From Azonexaceae bacterium (GTDB lineage: Bacteria; Pseudomonadota; Gammaproteobacteria; Burkholderiales; Rhodocyclaceae), in the NCBI GenBank assembly GCA_013335535.1, contig JAAXVL010000013.1, positions 27,782 to 91,781 of the forward strand: a DNA stretch of 64,000 nt, written 5' to 3'. A program made the translations under genes and the position numbers. Below, piece by piece: positions 45,040 to 54,217 of the stretch. Below the pieces are notes generated by a model, which worked only from the letters and a program-made list of their open reading frames with translations, ran no database searches and had not been told where the DNA came from. How positions within the stretch are numbered: the first letter of the stretch is position 1; each line of letters opens with the position of its first letter.

Positions 45040-47544
45040 TTAGCTGCCCCGTTTCAGCCACTTCAGGACGCTCGAAAAAAGCGTCTCGGGTACCACCGGT
45101 TTGGCGATGAAATCGTTCATACCCGCCGCGAAACAGCGCGCCTTGTCTTCGGCGAAGGCGTTGGCGGTCATGGCGAGGATCGGCGAATTGCCGTCGACCG
45201 CCAGTTGCCGGATGCGCCGGGTCGCTTCCAGACCGTCCATCCGGGGCATCTGCATATCCATCAGAATCAGGTCGTAGGGGGTTTTTTCGGCCATCGCCAG
45301 TGCTTCCAGGCCATCGTTCGCCACATCCACCTGCAAACCGGCATCGCCTAACAACGCGATGGCGATTTCCTGATTGATCGGTTCATCTTCGGCCAGCAGT
45401 ATCCGACGCCCGGCATGATTGCGCAGCAACCCTGCCTCAGCCGTCTGCGGCAGCACTGAAACCGTCCCTATTGTGGCTGAGCCTTTTCTGAGCCTGACGG
45501 TGAACCAGAAAGTACTGCCAGCCCCGATCTGGCTGATGACGCCGGCCTCGCCGCCCATCAACTCGGCCAGCTTTCGGGTAATGGCCAGCCCCAGGCCGGT
45601 GCCGCCGTAACGGCGCGATATCGAATCGTCGGCCTGGGCGAAGCTTACAAACAGGCGTTCCTTAACCTCGTCTGGAATGCCGGGCCCGGTATCCTGCACC
45701 TCGATACGGACACGAACGCTGTCGTCGTTCTCGCTTTCCTGCCGCACACGCAGCGTTACCCCGCCGACTTCCGTGAATTTGATGGCATTGCTGGCGTAGT
45801 TCAATAACGCCTGCTGAATCCGCGTCGGGTCGCCCAGAAGTTTGTGGGAAAGCGTCTGAACGTCGCAGCGCAGAGTCAGATTTTTCGCGCGAGCCTGCTC
45901 TGAGAGCATGGAGGCAACGTTGGCCGCCAACGCGTCCAGATTGACCTGGCTTTCCTCCAGGACGAACTGGCCGGCTTCGATTTTCGACAAATCGAGAATT
46001 GCGTTGATGATTTCCAGCAAGTGCCGCCCGGCCGCGTCGATTTTCTCGAGCTTATCAGCCTGCTCGGGCGTGCAGCCCGAGCGCTTGAGCAGATGCACCA
46101 TACCGGTAATGGCATTGAGCGGCGTGCGGATTTCATGGGACATGTTGGCGAGGAAGGAACTCTTCGCGACATTGGCGGCTTCCGCGGCCTCCTTGGCGAC
46201 GGACAGCGCCGTTGTGCGTCGGGCGACCAGATCTTCGAGGTGCAGGCGATAGGCCTCCAGTTCGGCTTCCGCCGCCTTGCGCCGGGAAATATCCCGGGTG
46301 ACGGCAAGCTGGATGACCTGGCCATTGTCTTCCATTGGAACGGCATGGGTCTCCAGCCAGCGCCGGCCGCCCTTCAGGCCGCACACCTCGAACTCCATCT
46401 GCACCGCAGCCCCGGCCAGCACCTTGCGATGCATCTCCGCAAAGGCATCGCGGTATTCCGGTGCGATCAACTGAAGTACATCCTGACCGGCCACCTGCGC
46501 CAGCGAATCGGCCTCGATCATCGCCAGACCTGCCTGATTCATCTGCAGCAGCAAGCCTTTTGCATCGACCATCTTGATGCATTCCGGTTCGTTGTCGATG
46601 ATGGTACGTAACCGGGCCTCGCTTGCCGCGACATCGACCAGTGCCTGCCGACGCTCGGCATCAATGCGCGCCAGTTCGACCCGGGTTTCGGAAAGCCAGC
46701 CAAGCACGCTGTCTTCCATGCCCGCAGCAACCGGAACGGGGGTCGAGAAATCCCCCCGTCCGAGACGGGCAATGCGGGCATGCACCTCATCCAGCGAACC
46801 GCCAAGACTGGTTCGCAAGGCCCGGTAGGTGCGCCTCACCGACAACAGCAGGAGCAACCCGAACAGGATGAAAATCCCTCGCATCAGCAAGGCAAAATCT
46901 TCTGCATCACTCACCATTTTTTTGGTGCGCTCGACCATCAGGTCATGCAGTTCGCTTATCGGCCGCATGATGTCGGCCTTGGCCTGATGATAGGCCGTAT
47001 CGTTCAACATCTGGCTGGCTTGCAAGCGAACGCGGTCACTGACGGGCGTAGCGGATTCGACCAGCGCCATGGCTGCGAATTCGGTGCGGGTCAGGGCATC
47101 CGATTTGTCCTTGGCCTGCGCCAGTTTGGCGAATTCCTGCTCGGAAAAACCGGCATGACGCATCATGTCCAGCAGGGAAACGATCTGCCCGCTCGACGGA
47201 CGCGGTCTCTCGTCATCTGCGCCCACCATGTCCCAGTAAATATTCTGGTAATCCACCGGACGAGGCTTTCGGCCATCGCGAATATCGAGGATCTCCTGAT
47301 AGTGCTGCTTGAACAGCGGATCACCGGTAATCACATAGCTGCGCACCATGCGCGTCAGGTCATCGGACGATTGCCGCAGCTCCTGCGCCAGCCAATAGGA
47401 ACGAATGCGGAGTTCGTTAGCCTCGTCGATCCATTTCTCCGATCGCACATAGATCCAGAAGACGGCGGCAAACGTGACGAACACGGCCAGCATCAGCCAG
47501 AGGCTTCGGGAAAATCGGGAGGGAGTGGTAAGGGCGGAAATCAT
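45040..47544 (-). CDS. Hybrid sensor histidine kinase
   Basis: This 834-residue membrane kinase has two helices (about 14-32 and 221-240) around a helical periplasmic sensor, a HAMP-like linker ([21 protein letters not shown]), a PAS domain (about 310-425), HisKA with the phospho-His in [14 protein letters not shown], HATPase_c (N-box, [15 protein letters not shown]) and a C-terminal receiver with the phospho-Asp in LILMDMQMP. No partner response regulator is adjacent, so output goes through another protein. The signal is unknown. Confidence 0.94.
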   Translation of the reverse strand: MISALTTPSRFSRSLWLMLAVFVTFAAVFWIYVRSEKWIDEANELRIRSYWLAQELRQSSDDLTRMVRSYVITGDPLFKQHYQEILDIRDGRKPRPVDYQNIYWDMVGADDERPRPSSGQIVSLLDMMRHAGFSEQEFAKLAQAKDKSDALTRTEFAAMALVESATPVSDRVRLQASQMLNDTAYHQAKADIMRPISELHDLMVERTKKMVSDAEDFALLMRGIFILFGLLLLLSVRRTYRALRTSLGGSLDEVHARIARLGRGDFSTPVPVAAGMEDSVLGWLSETRVELARIDAERRQALVDVAASEARLRTIIDNEPECIKMVDAKGLLLQMNQAGLAMIEADSLAQVAGQDVLQLIAPEYRDAFAEMHRKVLAGAAVQMEFEVCGLKGGRRWLETHAVPMEDNGQVIQLAVTRDISRRKAAEAELEAYRLHLEDLVARRTTALSVAKEAAEAANVAKSSFLANMSHEIRTPLNAITGMVHLLKRSGCTPEQADKLEKIDAAGRHLLEIINAILDLSKIEAGQFVLEESQVNLDALAANVASMLSEQARAKNLTLRCDVQTLSHKLLGDPTRIQQALLNYASNAIKFTEVGGVTLRVRQESENDDSVRVRIEVQDTGPGIPDEVKERLFVSFAQADDSISRRYGGTGLGLAITRKLAELMGGEAGVISQIGAGSTFWFTVRLRKGSATIGTVSVLPQTAEAGLLRNHAGRRILLAEDEPINQEIAIALLGDAGLQVDVANDGLEALAMAEKTPYDLILMDMQMPRMDGLEATRRIRQLAVDGNSPILAMTANAFAEDKARCFAAGMNDFIAKPVVPETLFSSVLKWLKRGS

Positions 47545-47656
47545 GTTTTATGGGTGCTTGGTGAATCATACCTGCTCGCAATGGCAGTGCGGAGACCGCT
47601 GACCGCATCGCAAAGTTGTAGTAGCCTTGCCACCCCTTTCGACGTCGAACCAGGTC

Positions 47657-48448
47657 ATGATCATGACGCGTGAATTGCAACGCGCCACTTTCAACCGCTC
47701 TGCCCTCGTCCGCGTCCTGTCCGACACCCTCCCGGAAGTCCCTGATCCGAAATACGATTTCGGCGAACGACTCGGGCAGTGGCTGGACTTTTCGGATGCG
47801 CTGACGCTGTTTTCGGTCCTCAATACCGAGGCCGGCAGCGGCACGCCCATAGCTTCGGCAACCAGCGATTTGCCGGCACAACTGGCCCGCGTTCGTAGCA
47901 ACCTCGGCGATTCGATCCACAACGACGGCGTTTTCAGTGCCGATCCGGACACCCCGGCGCGTATCCCCTTCCCAACGCCGCTGCCCAACGCCACGCCGGA
48001 AAGCGCCGCCGATTTCTCGCCCTATCACCGCTACTACCTCGCCCACCAGCGCGACATGAACGCCGCCATCACGGCCCTGCGCGCCAATGCCCGCAAGGCG
48101 CTGGCCGGCCAGTCGGCGGCAGGCAAACAACTGGCCGACCTCGACGCCGCTTTCGAGAAATTCCTGAGCGTGCGCGAACGCAACCTGCTGTCGAACATCC
48201 CGATCATGCTCGGCAAGCGCTTTGACCAGCGCTACGCCGAACACCGCGCCGCCCTGGCCGACGAATTTGCCAACGACAGCGCCGACGATCCGACCACCTG
48301 GACGCAGCCGGGCAGATGGCTCGAAGCCTTCTGCCACGACGCCCAGACCGCGCTGCTCGCCGAACTGGAACTGCGCCTCAAGCCCGTCGCCGGCCTGATA
48401 TCGGCCCTCGGCAGCGCCGCACAAAACAAGGAATCAAAGCCCCAATGA
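47657..48448 (+). CDS. DUF3348 family protein
   Basis: This 263-residue cytosolic protein (ATG 47657, MIMTRELQRATFNRSALVRVL) has FGERLGQWLDFSDALTLFSVL near the start and, in its second half, FSPYHRYYLAHQRDMNAAI and LSNIPIMLGKRFDQRYAEHRAAL, the DUF3348 core as I recall it. The function is unknown. It is the first gene of a four-gene overlapping set: its stop overlaps the DUF802 start (ATGA). The company of a motor-like pair suggests a cytosolic accessory role. Confidence 0.85.
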   Translation: MIMTRELQRATFNRSALVRVLSDTLPEVPDPKYDFGERLGQWLDFSDALTLFSVLNTEAGSGTPIASATSDLPAQLARVRSNLGDSIHNDGVFSADPDTPARIPFPTPLPNATPESAADFSPYHRYYLAHQRDMNAAITALRANARKALAGQSAAGKQLADLDAAFEKFLSVRERNLLSNIPIMLGKRFDQRYAEHRAALADEFANDSADDPTTWTQPGRWLEAFCHDAQTALLAELELRLKPVAGLISALGSAAQNKESKPQ

Positions 48449-50802
48449 ACCGCAATCTCAGTCTCTTCGCTTTCATCCTCGGCCTGTTCGCCGTCGTCTG
48501 GGTCGCCATCGGCTACATCGGCGGCCATGCGTTGGCCTTCTCGGTTTCCTGCATCATCGCCATCGTCTATGTCGCCGGCGCCCTCGAAATGCGCCGTTTC
48601 CACGACAACACCACGGCCCTGGCCACGGCGCTGCGCAATATTCCGGACGACATCGGCCACCTCGGCGAATGGCTGCAACAGGTGCCGGCCGCGCTGCAAA
48701 ACGCCGTCCGCCTGCGCATCGAAGGCGAACGCGTCGCCCTGCCCGGCCCCGGCATCACGCCGTACCTCGTCGGCCTGCTGGTCCTGCTCGGCATGCTCGG
48801 CACTTTCCTCGGCATGGTCGTCACGCTGAACGGCGCCGTGCTGGCGCTGGAAAGCACGACCGACCTGCAAACCATCCGCTCGGCGCTGGCCGCGCCGGTC
48901 AAGGGCCTCGGCGTCGCCTTCGGCACCTCGGTCGCCGGCGTCGCCACCTCGGCCATGCTCGGCCTCATTTCCGCCCTCTGTCGGCGCGACCGCCTGCAAG
49001 TTGGCCAACTGCTCGACAGCAAGATCGGCGGCGTGTTGCGCGATTTCTCGCTCAGCTACCAGCGCCAGGAAACCTTCAAGGCGCTGCAGGCGCAATCGCA
49101 AGCGCTGCCCGAACTGGTCGGCAAGCTCGACGCCATGATGAGCCAGATGGCCGAGCAGAATCGTCTACTTGGTGAGCAGTTGGCGGCCGGCCAGCAACGC
49201 TTTCATGAAGAAGCCAAGGGCCTGTACACCGGCCTTGCCCAGTCCGTCGACCAGTCGCTCAAGGCCAGCCTCAAAGACAGCGCAACGGTCGCCGCCGAAA
49301 CCATCCAGCCTGTCGTCACCGCCACCATGGCGAGTATCGCCGGCGAAACGCGCGGCCTGCACGACAAGCTGTTCGGCACCGTCGAAACCCAGCTGGCGGG
49401 CATTGCCGGCCAGTTCGCGCAAACCGTGACCACCGTCAGCGATACCTGGACGCAGGCCCTGACCCGCCACGAAGCGGCGACCGACACCCAGCACCAGCAC
49501 CTGCAAACGGCCCTAACCGCCTACGCCGACACCTTTGAGCAGCGCTCCGCCACCCTGCTCGCTTCGGTCGAAGACACCCAGGCCAAACTGCAGGCCGATG
49601 CCGCGCAGCAGCACGCTACACTGGCCGAAACCACCGCCGCCAGCCAGCAACAACTGGCCGCCACGCTGGCCAGCCAGTTCGACGGCGTCACGTCGCGCCT
49701 CGATCAGGCGGTCAGCCAAGTCGCCGACACCTTCGGCGAACGCACGCAGGCGCTGCTCACGTCCATTGACGCCAGCCACGCCGCCTTCGCCCAGACCACG
49801 CAGACCCAGCAGGCGGCAATCAGCGAGCAGGTCGCCGGCCAGCTCGACGGCATCGCCCAGCGTTTCGACGGCACCGTGCAAACGGTGTCGGAAACCTGGA
49901 CTGGCGCGCTCGCCAAGCACGAACAGGCCAGCGACCGCCTGACGCAAGCGCTCGAACAAACGCAAACCAGCCTCGCCGACACCTTCGCCCAGCGCACCGC
50001 CGCGCTGCTCGCCGACATGCGCGCCACCCAGGCCGACTGGCAGCGCGACTGGGCGACCGGCGAACAGACCCGCCAGGCCAGCTTCACCGACGCCCTGACA
50101 GCGATGGCCGGCAAGCTCGAAGCGCAATGGCAACAGGCCGGCCAGGCCACGCTGGCGCAGCAGGAACAGATCACCCAGACGCTTGGCGATACCGCCCGCG
50201 ACCTCGTCGCCGCCCACCAGCGCCAGGCCGAAACGACCATCGCCGAAGTCACCCGCCTCATGCAGACCGCCGCCGAGGCACCGAAGGCGGCGGCCGAAGT
50301 CATCGGCCAGCTGCGCCACGAACTCTCGGCCAGCATGGCGCGCGACAACAGCCTGCTCGAAGAGCGCAGCCGCATCATGGAAACGCTGGGCGCCCTGCTC
50401 GACGCCATCAACCACGCGTCGACCGAGCAACGCAGCGCCATCGACGCGCTCGTTGCCTCCTCGGCCGACCTGCTCGAACGCGCCGGCAGCCAGTTCGCCA
50501 CCAAGGTCGAGAGCGAGGCCGGCAAGCTCGTCGAGATCGGCACCAGCATCACCGGCGGCGCCCTCGAAGTGGCCAGCCTCGGCGAGGCTTTCGGTGTCGC
50601 GGTCAAGCTCTTCGCCGAATCGAACGACAAGATGATGGCCGCCCTGCAACGCATCGAAGGCGGGCTGACCAAGTCGCTGACGCGCAGCGACGAACAGCTC
50701 GCCTACTACGTCGCCCAGGCGCGGGAAATCATCGATCTCAGCATCATGTCGCAGAAAAAAATGGTCGACGATTTGCAACGCGCCGCCGGTAGCGAGGCAT
50801 AA
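48445..50802 (+). CDS. DUF802 protein: MotA/ExbB-like channel with long coiled-coil tail
   Basis: From ATG 48445 (MNRNLSLFAFILGLFAVVWV) the protein has 785 residues. There are four membrane helices (about 5-24, 30-48, 108-130, 150-175); the third and fourth carry LLVLLGMLGTFLGMVVTLNG and GLGVAFGTSVAGVATSAMLG, the pattern of the MotA/TolQ/ExbB proton channel. Residues about 200-785 form an Ala/Gln/Thr-rich helical tail with internal repeats such as DTFEQRSATLLASVEDTQA, DTFGERTQALLTSIDASHA and DTFAQRTAALLADMRATQA. It overlaps DUF3348 and is 2 bases from the OmpA-type gene. It is a likely stator/motor subunit. Confidence 0.85.
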   Translation: MNRNLSLFAFILGLFAVVWVAIGYIGGHALAFSVSCIIAIVYVAGALEMRRFHDNTTALATALRNIPDDIGHLGEWLQQVPAALQNAVRLRIEGERVALPGPGITPYLVGLLVLLGMLGTFLGMVVTLNGAVLALESTTDLQTIRSALAAPVKGLGVAFGTSVAGVATSAMLGLISALCRRDRLQVGQLLDSKIGGVLRDFSLSYQRQETFKALQAQSQALPELVGKLDAMMSQMAEQNRLLGEQLAAGQQRFHEEAKGLYTGLAQSVDQSLKASLKDSATVAAETIQPVVTATMASIAGETRGLHDKLFGTVETQLAGIAGQFAQTVTTVSDTWTQALTRHEAATDTQHQHLQTALTAYADTFEQRSATLLASVEDTQAKLQADAAQQHATLAETTAASQQQLAATLASQFDGVTSRLDQAVSQVADTFGERTQALLTSIDASHAAFAQTTQTQQAAISEQVAGQLDGIAQRFDGTVQTVSETWTGALAKHEQASDRLTQALEQTQTSLADTFAQRTAALLADMRATQADWQRDWATGEQTRQASFTDALTAMAGKLEAQWQQAGQATLAQQEQITQTLGDTARDLVAAHQRQAETTIAEVTRLMQTAAEAPKAAAEVIGQLRHELSASMARDNSLLEERSRIMETLGALLDAINHASTEQRSAIDALVASSADLLERAGSQFATKVESEAGKLVEIGTSITGGALEVASLGEAFGVAVKLFAESNDKMMAALQRIEGGLTKSLTRSDEQLAYYVAQAREIIDLSIMSQKKMVDDLQRAAGSEA

Positions 50803-50804
50803 CG

Positions 50805-51449
50805 ATGGAAGACATCGACGCCGCCGTTGAGCACAGCACGCCCGTCTGGGCAGTTTTCGGCGACCTCATGGCCGGCCTGCTCGGCGCCTTCGTGCTGATA
50901 CTGGTCGGCGTGCTCGGCGTGCAGCTCGAACTTGTCACCAGCCTCGAAGCCGAAATCCAGAAACGCCAGCAGGAAGAACAACGCCGCGAGGCCCTCGAAA
51001 AGGCCCTGGCCGGCCCGCTCGCCTCGGGCCGCGTGACGCTCAACAACGGCAAGATCGGCATCAGCGGCAACGTACTTTTTGCGCTCAACTCCGACCAGTT
51101 GCAGCCGGAAGGCAAGCAACTGCTCAAGAGCTTGTCGCAACCCATCGCCGCCTACCTCGGCGCCAGCGAACAGATGCTCATGGTCAGCGGCTTCACCGAC
51201 GACATGCCGGTGCGCGGCAGCAACAGCCGTTTCGCCGATAACTGGGAACTCTCCGCCCAGCGTGCCCTGACCGTGACGCGCACGCTGATCGAGGACGGCG
51301 TGCCCTCGTCGTCCATCTTCGCAGCCGCCTTCGGCTCGCAGCAACCGGTCGCCGACAACGCCGACGCTGAAGGCCGCGCAAGAAACCGCCGCGTTGAAAT
51401 GGCGCCGGTGCCCAAGACCCGCACCAACGGCAAGGACGCCAATGGCTGA
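50805..51449 (+). CDS. OmpA/MotB-like peptidoglycan-binding protein
   Basis: This 214-residue protein has one membrane helix (about 15-38, PVWAVFGDLMAGLLGAFVLI) with Asp20 at the place of the MotB/ZorB/ExbD ion-carrying Asp, a short coiled coil (residues 45-65) and a C-terminal OmpA domain (about 85-200) with VSGFTDDMPVRG and ARNRRVEM, the residues that hold diaminopimelate in the wall. Together with the DUF802 protein it makes a 5:2-type motor pair (MotAB/ZorAB-like; inferred). Confidence 0.88.
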   Translation: MEDIDAAVEHSTPVWAVFGDLMAGLLGAFVLILVGVLGVQLELVTSLEAEIQKRQQEEQRREALEKALAGPLASGRVTLNNGKIGISGNVLFALNSDQLQPEGKQLLKSLSQPIAAYLGASEQMLMVSGFTDDMPVRGSNSRFADNWELSAQRALTVTRTLIEDGVPSSSIFAAAFGSQQPVADNADAEGRARNRRVEMAPVPKTRTNGKDANG

Positions 51450-52149
51450 AACGGGTGATATGGACGATCACCTTGACCTCGACGCCCTGCGCGCCGGCGG
51501 CGCCGCCGACCGCGACCCCGTGCGCTTCGCCTACCTCGAAGCCCTGACCCGCCGCGTTGCCGGGCAGCCGGAAACCATCCGCCAGACGCTCAACGCCAGA
51601 ATCAGCGCCGCCGCCAACGAACTCGCCAGCCGCCCAGCGCCTTCGCTAACAACAGCCGCGCCAACAAATGCAGCCAGCCCGCTCGCCGACCTGCTGGCCT
51701 ACATCAGCGGCCAAGCCCACGAGCAGCCGGGCGCCCTGCAGACCGCCAACGAAATTCCCACGGTCAACCGGAAAATTCGCCCAAAATCGAAAACTGCCCC
51801 GGCCGCCCCTCGCCAGCAAGGCCCCGAACTCAAGTCCGTCGCCATCTTCCGCAACGAGTGGTCCAAGCTCAGCACCGAGCAACAACTCACCCAGACCCTC
51901 GCCCAGGCCCCGGAAAACGCCGGCCCCATGAATTCCCAGCATCTTGTCCTGCGCAGCCTCGAACGCATGCGCGACATCGCGCCGGATTACCTGCAAGGCT
52001 TCATGAGCTACATCGACACCCTGATCTGGCTCGACCATGCCGATCCGACGAAACCGGCAGCCGGGCGCACATCAGGCACCGAGGGCGAAAAGAAACCGCG
52101 CACGAAACGCGGCGTGGCGAAGCGGTCATCAAACCCTGCTGCTGATTGA
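51442..52149 (+). CDS. DUF2894 family protein
   Basis: From ATG 51442, which overlaps the OmpA gene by 8 bases, the protein has 235 residues: an N-terminal helical part (LDLDALRAGGAADRDPVRFAYLEALTRR), a low-complexity linker, and a C-terminal part with RNEWSKLSTEQQLTQTLAQAPENAGPMNSQHLV and DYLQGFMSYIDTLIWLD, as in DUF2894. The linker IPTVNRKIRPKSK is encoded by a complete dispersed-repeat copy. The function is unknown; its fixed association with DUF3348-DUF802-OmpA implies a shared job. Confidence 0.83.
   Translation: MAETGDMDDHLDLDALRAGGAADRDPVRFAYLEALTRRVAGQPETIRQTLNARISAAANELASRPAPSLTTAAPTNAASPLADLLAYISGQAHEQPGALQTANEIPTVNRKIRPKSKTAPAAPRQQGPELKSVAIFRNEWSKLSTEQQLTQTLAQAPENAGPMNSQHLVLRSLERMRDIAPDYLQGFMSYIDTLIWLDHADPTKPAAGRTSGTEGEKKPRTKRGVAKRSSNPAAD
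51751..51794 (-). repeat. Dispersed 40-bp repeat, copy 8 (inside DUF2894 gene)
   Basis: GAAATTCCCACGGTCAACCG followed by GAAAATTCGCCCAAAATCGA. It is nearly identical over 40 bases to the intergenic copy at 55557, yet lies within an open frame, read as EIPTVNRKIRPKSK. Confidence 0.85.
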
Positions 52150-52181
52150 CAGCCCCGCCCGGCGTCACGATAATCCGCCGC

Positions 52182-52372
52182 TCTGCAGGAGAGAGAGTCG
52201 TAGACTTCCGCACTCCGCCGAAGGCGCAAACTCCCATAATCGCTCAGGCATACTGAACTGCAGAAATGATTCGCCGGCTGGAGAGTAGTTGCGAGCATTC
52301 CGATGCTTGGCAGCTCACCGAAGGGGCAGGCTCTTGTCGAGCCGAAACTCTCAGGTAAAAGGACAGGGGGAG
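52182..52372 (+). ncRNA. Tandem glycine riboswitch
   Basis: Two gcvT-type aptamers follow each other. Aptamer 1 (about 52182-52264) is closed by CTGCAG/CTGCAG and has GGAGAGAG, CCGCCGAAGGCGCAAACTCC and CATAATCGCTCAGGCATACTG. Aptamer 2 (about 52275-52372) has GGAGAG, CACCGAAGGGGCAGGCTC and GAAACTCTCAGGTAAAAGGAC, the most conserved words of the class. The ORF track runs through it in frame, which is a false extension. A terminator and the TRIC gene follow. Confidence 0.93.
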
Positions 52373-52380
52373 AGGCGTCA

Positions 52381-52413
52381 CAGAAGCACTCGAGTCGAGT
52401 CTTCTGCTTTTTG
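52381..52413 (+). terminator. Riboswitch expression-platform terminator
   Basis: CAGAAG pairs with CTTCTG, and inside it ACTCGA pairs with TCGAGT, giving a nearly continuous hairpin (52381-52406) followed by CTTTTT. It lies 9 bases after aptamer 2 and 16 bases before the ATG at 52429. Glycine binding probably decides whether it forms. Confidence 0.85.
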
Positions 52414-52428
52414 ACGGAGTCTCGTCTG

Positions 52429-53097
52429 ATGTTCGATAGTCTCGCCCTCGTTTTTCAGCCGCTTGCCATCAAGCAATTCAACCTGTTACTTGTTATCTAT
52501 CTGGTCGCCATCACCGCCGAAGCCATGTCCGGCGCGCTCGCCGCCGGGCGTCGCAACATGGATTTTTTCGGGGTGGCGGTCATTGCCTTTGTCACTGCCC
52601 TGGGTGGTGGAACCATCAGGGATGTCGTTCTCGGCAATTTCCCGATTGGCTGGACGCAACATCCCGAATACGTCTATCTGGTGATTCTGGCCGGGCTGGC
52701 GACAACGCTGCTCGCCAGGTTCATGCACCACATGAAAGGCGTTTTCCTGATGCTCGATGCCCTGGGCCTGGTCGCCTTCTCGCTGATTGGTTGCAACGTG
52801 GCCCTGCAACTGGATTACCCCAGGGTGGTGATCATCATGGCCGGCATGCTGACCGGGATTTGCGGCGGTGTTTTGCGCGATGTGCTGTGCAATCAGGTGC
52901 CCGTCGTTTTCTGCCGGGAGCTCTATGCCAGCGTGTCGCTCCTTGTTTGCGCGCTGTTTCTCGCCTTGAGGTCGATTGGCGTCGAAACCGACCTCAACAC
53001 GCTGGTGTGTTTCATCGCCGGTTTCGGATTTCGCATGCTGGCGCTGCGTTTTAGCTGGAAGCTCCCGACGTTTTCATATCAGCAACGATGGGATTAG
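52429..53097 (+). CDS. TRIC-family membrane protein (UPF0126), glycine-controlled
   Basis: From ATG 52429 the protein has 222 residues and seven hydrophobic helices in two inverted halves, each with the family signature: ALGGGTIRDVVLGNFP (about 60-75) and GICGGVLRDVLCNQVP (about 143-158). Bacterial TRIC relatives (YadS/YicG) form trimeric channels; several in beta/gammaproteobacteria lie behind glycine riboswitches and are suspected glycine carriers. The riboswitch here supports that link. The track start at 52303 lies inside the riboswitch. Confidence 0.9.
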   Translation: MFDSLALVFQPLAIKQFNLLLVIYLVAITAEAMSGALAAGRRNMDFFGVAVIAFVTALGGGTIRDVVLGNFPIGWTQHPEYVYLVILAGLATTLLARFMHHMKGVFLMLDALGLVAFSLIGCNVALQLDYPRVVIIMAGMLTGICGGVLRDVLCNQVPVVFCRELYASVSLLVCALFLALRSIGVETDLNTLVCFIAGFGFRMLALRFSWKLPTFSYQQRWD

Positions 53098-53103
53098 CAC
53101 CCG

Positions 53104-54186
53104 CTAGCGGGGCATTTGTTTAGCCAGTCGCCCCGCCAAATCGAGCAATTCGCCACTGTTTTCGAGGCCATCGAGAAAGCGTTGCGGAATGCCCGAGAGT
53201 CCGGTCTGAGCACCCGCCAGAGCACCGGCCAGAATGGCGCGGGCCTGATTTTGTCCGCCGCCATTGACGGCATGGAGTACGGCGGACTCGAAATCGTCAT
53301 GGAACCGCGCTGCCAGATAGTAAGCCGCTGGAAACTGGTGATAGACCGCGCAGGGCATGCCGTAAATGAGAGAAACCTTCCAGGCTGGCTCGATGCGAAT
53401 GCCTGGATCAATCGCCGCCATCGCAATTGAGGACTGGCTCAGCAAAGCATCCGGCGACGGGAAGCGACCGGCGGTCGGCGCTTCCGCCTGACCTGGCCGC
53501 GGTGCCTGCAAATTACCACTGGTGACGGCGTGGAATGGCAACTCACCCGACTTGACCCGCGCCATCAGTTTGCCCGAGATGCTCGAATCCAGTGGCTGCC
53601 CTTCAACCAGCATGCCGAGTACGGCACCGAAGGCGACCGTCATCGCCACTACCGTGCCGTCCGTCTGGGTTAGCACTGTATTGCGGGTGACGGCCGAGGC
53701 GAGTTCGGCCGGCTTCAAGGCGTAGCGGATAGCGATGGCGATGATGCGTTCAGCGGCTTCGGTCGTATCTGCATTGCCGGCCACCTGCCCCCAGGGCAAT
53801 CCAGCCCTAACCCGCTTGCGCCAGGCTTCCCGTATCGACTGGCTGGTATAGCCGCCCGGTCCGTTCATCGGCGTGCCGTCGAGTTGCGGGAAGAATCCGG
53901 TGTCCAGGCGATGACAAAAGTCGGCTTCATCGTAGCAGCCGCATTCGACCAGAGACTGGACAGTCAGTCGCAACAGCAGCCCCGATTGTGAAAGCTGCCC
54001 CGCCTTCATTCCCGCATGATAGCGCCCTGTTTTTGGCGTCGTGTAGTCGCTGATCCACGGACCAAAATCAGCATGAAGTTGGTCCAGGTCGTAGTACCAA
54101 TGCGGCCCCAGGGCGAGGGCATCGCCGATGAATGCCCCCATCAAAGCGCCCTTGGCGCGGTCTTCAAGGGAGAGTGCGGGCATCAT
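53104..54186 (-). CDS. ADP-ribosylglycohydrolase family protein
   Basis: This DraG/ARH-like enzyme would remove ADP-ribose from proteins or small molecules. It has DRAKGALMGAFIGDALALGPHW near the start (metal-binding Asp in GDALA) and FGAVLGMLVEG; the C-terminal metal block of the classic family (DTD) is not clear by eye, so activity is uncertain. I use the ATG pair at 54186/54183, behind CGGAG; the track start at 54240 would overlap the upstream gene. It is downstream of the cyanophycinase-like gene on the same strand with a 31-base gap. Confidence 0.85.
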   Translation of the reverse strand: MMPALSLEDRAKGALMGAFIGDALALGPHWYYDLDQLHADFGPWISDYTTPKTGRYHAGMKAGQLSQSGLLLRLTVQSLVECGCYDEADFCHRLDTGFFPQLDGTPMNGPGGYTSQSIREAWRKRVRAGLPWGQVAGNADTTEAAERIIAIAIRYALKPAELASAVTRNTVLTQTDGTVVAMTVAFGAVLGMLVEGQPLDSSISGKLMARVKSGELPFHAVTSGNLQAPRPGQAEAPTAGRFPSPDALLSQSSIAMAAIDPGIRIEPAWKVSLIYGMPCAVYHQFPAAYYLAARFHDDFESAVLHAVNGGGQNQARAILAGALAGAQTGLSGIPQRFLDGLENSGELLDLAGRLAKQMPR

Positions 54187-54217
54187 GGCTCCGTTTTGAT
54201 CAGGTTTGCTGAGTTGC

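Noticed and set aside
49513-50778. A 421-codon minus-strand ORF opposite the DUF802 gene
   Set aside because: It is the complement of the repetitive Ala/Gln/Thr-rich tail, which rarely yields stop codons on the other strand.
47657-52149. A complete Zorya defence system
   Set aside because: Only a ZorAB-like pair is seen. There is no ZorC, no ZorD helicase and no ZorE nuclease, and the DUF3348/DUF2894 partners are not Zorya parts.
52303-52428. N-terminal extension of the TRIC-family ORF
   Set aside because: The stretch is the second glycine aptamer and the terminator hairpin, not protein-coding.
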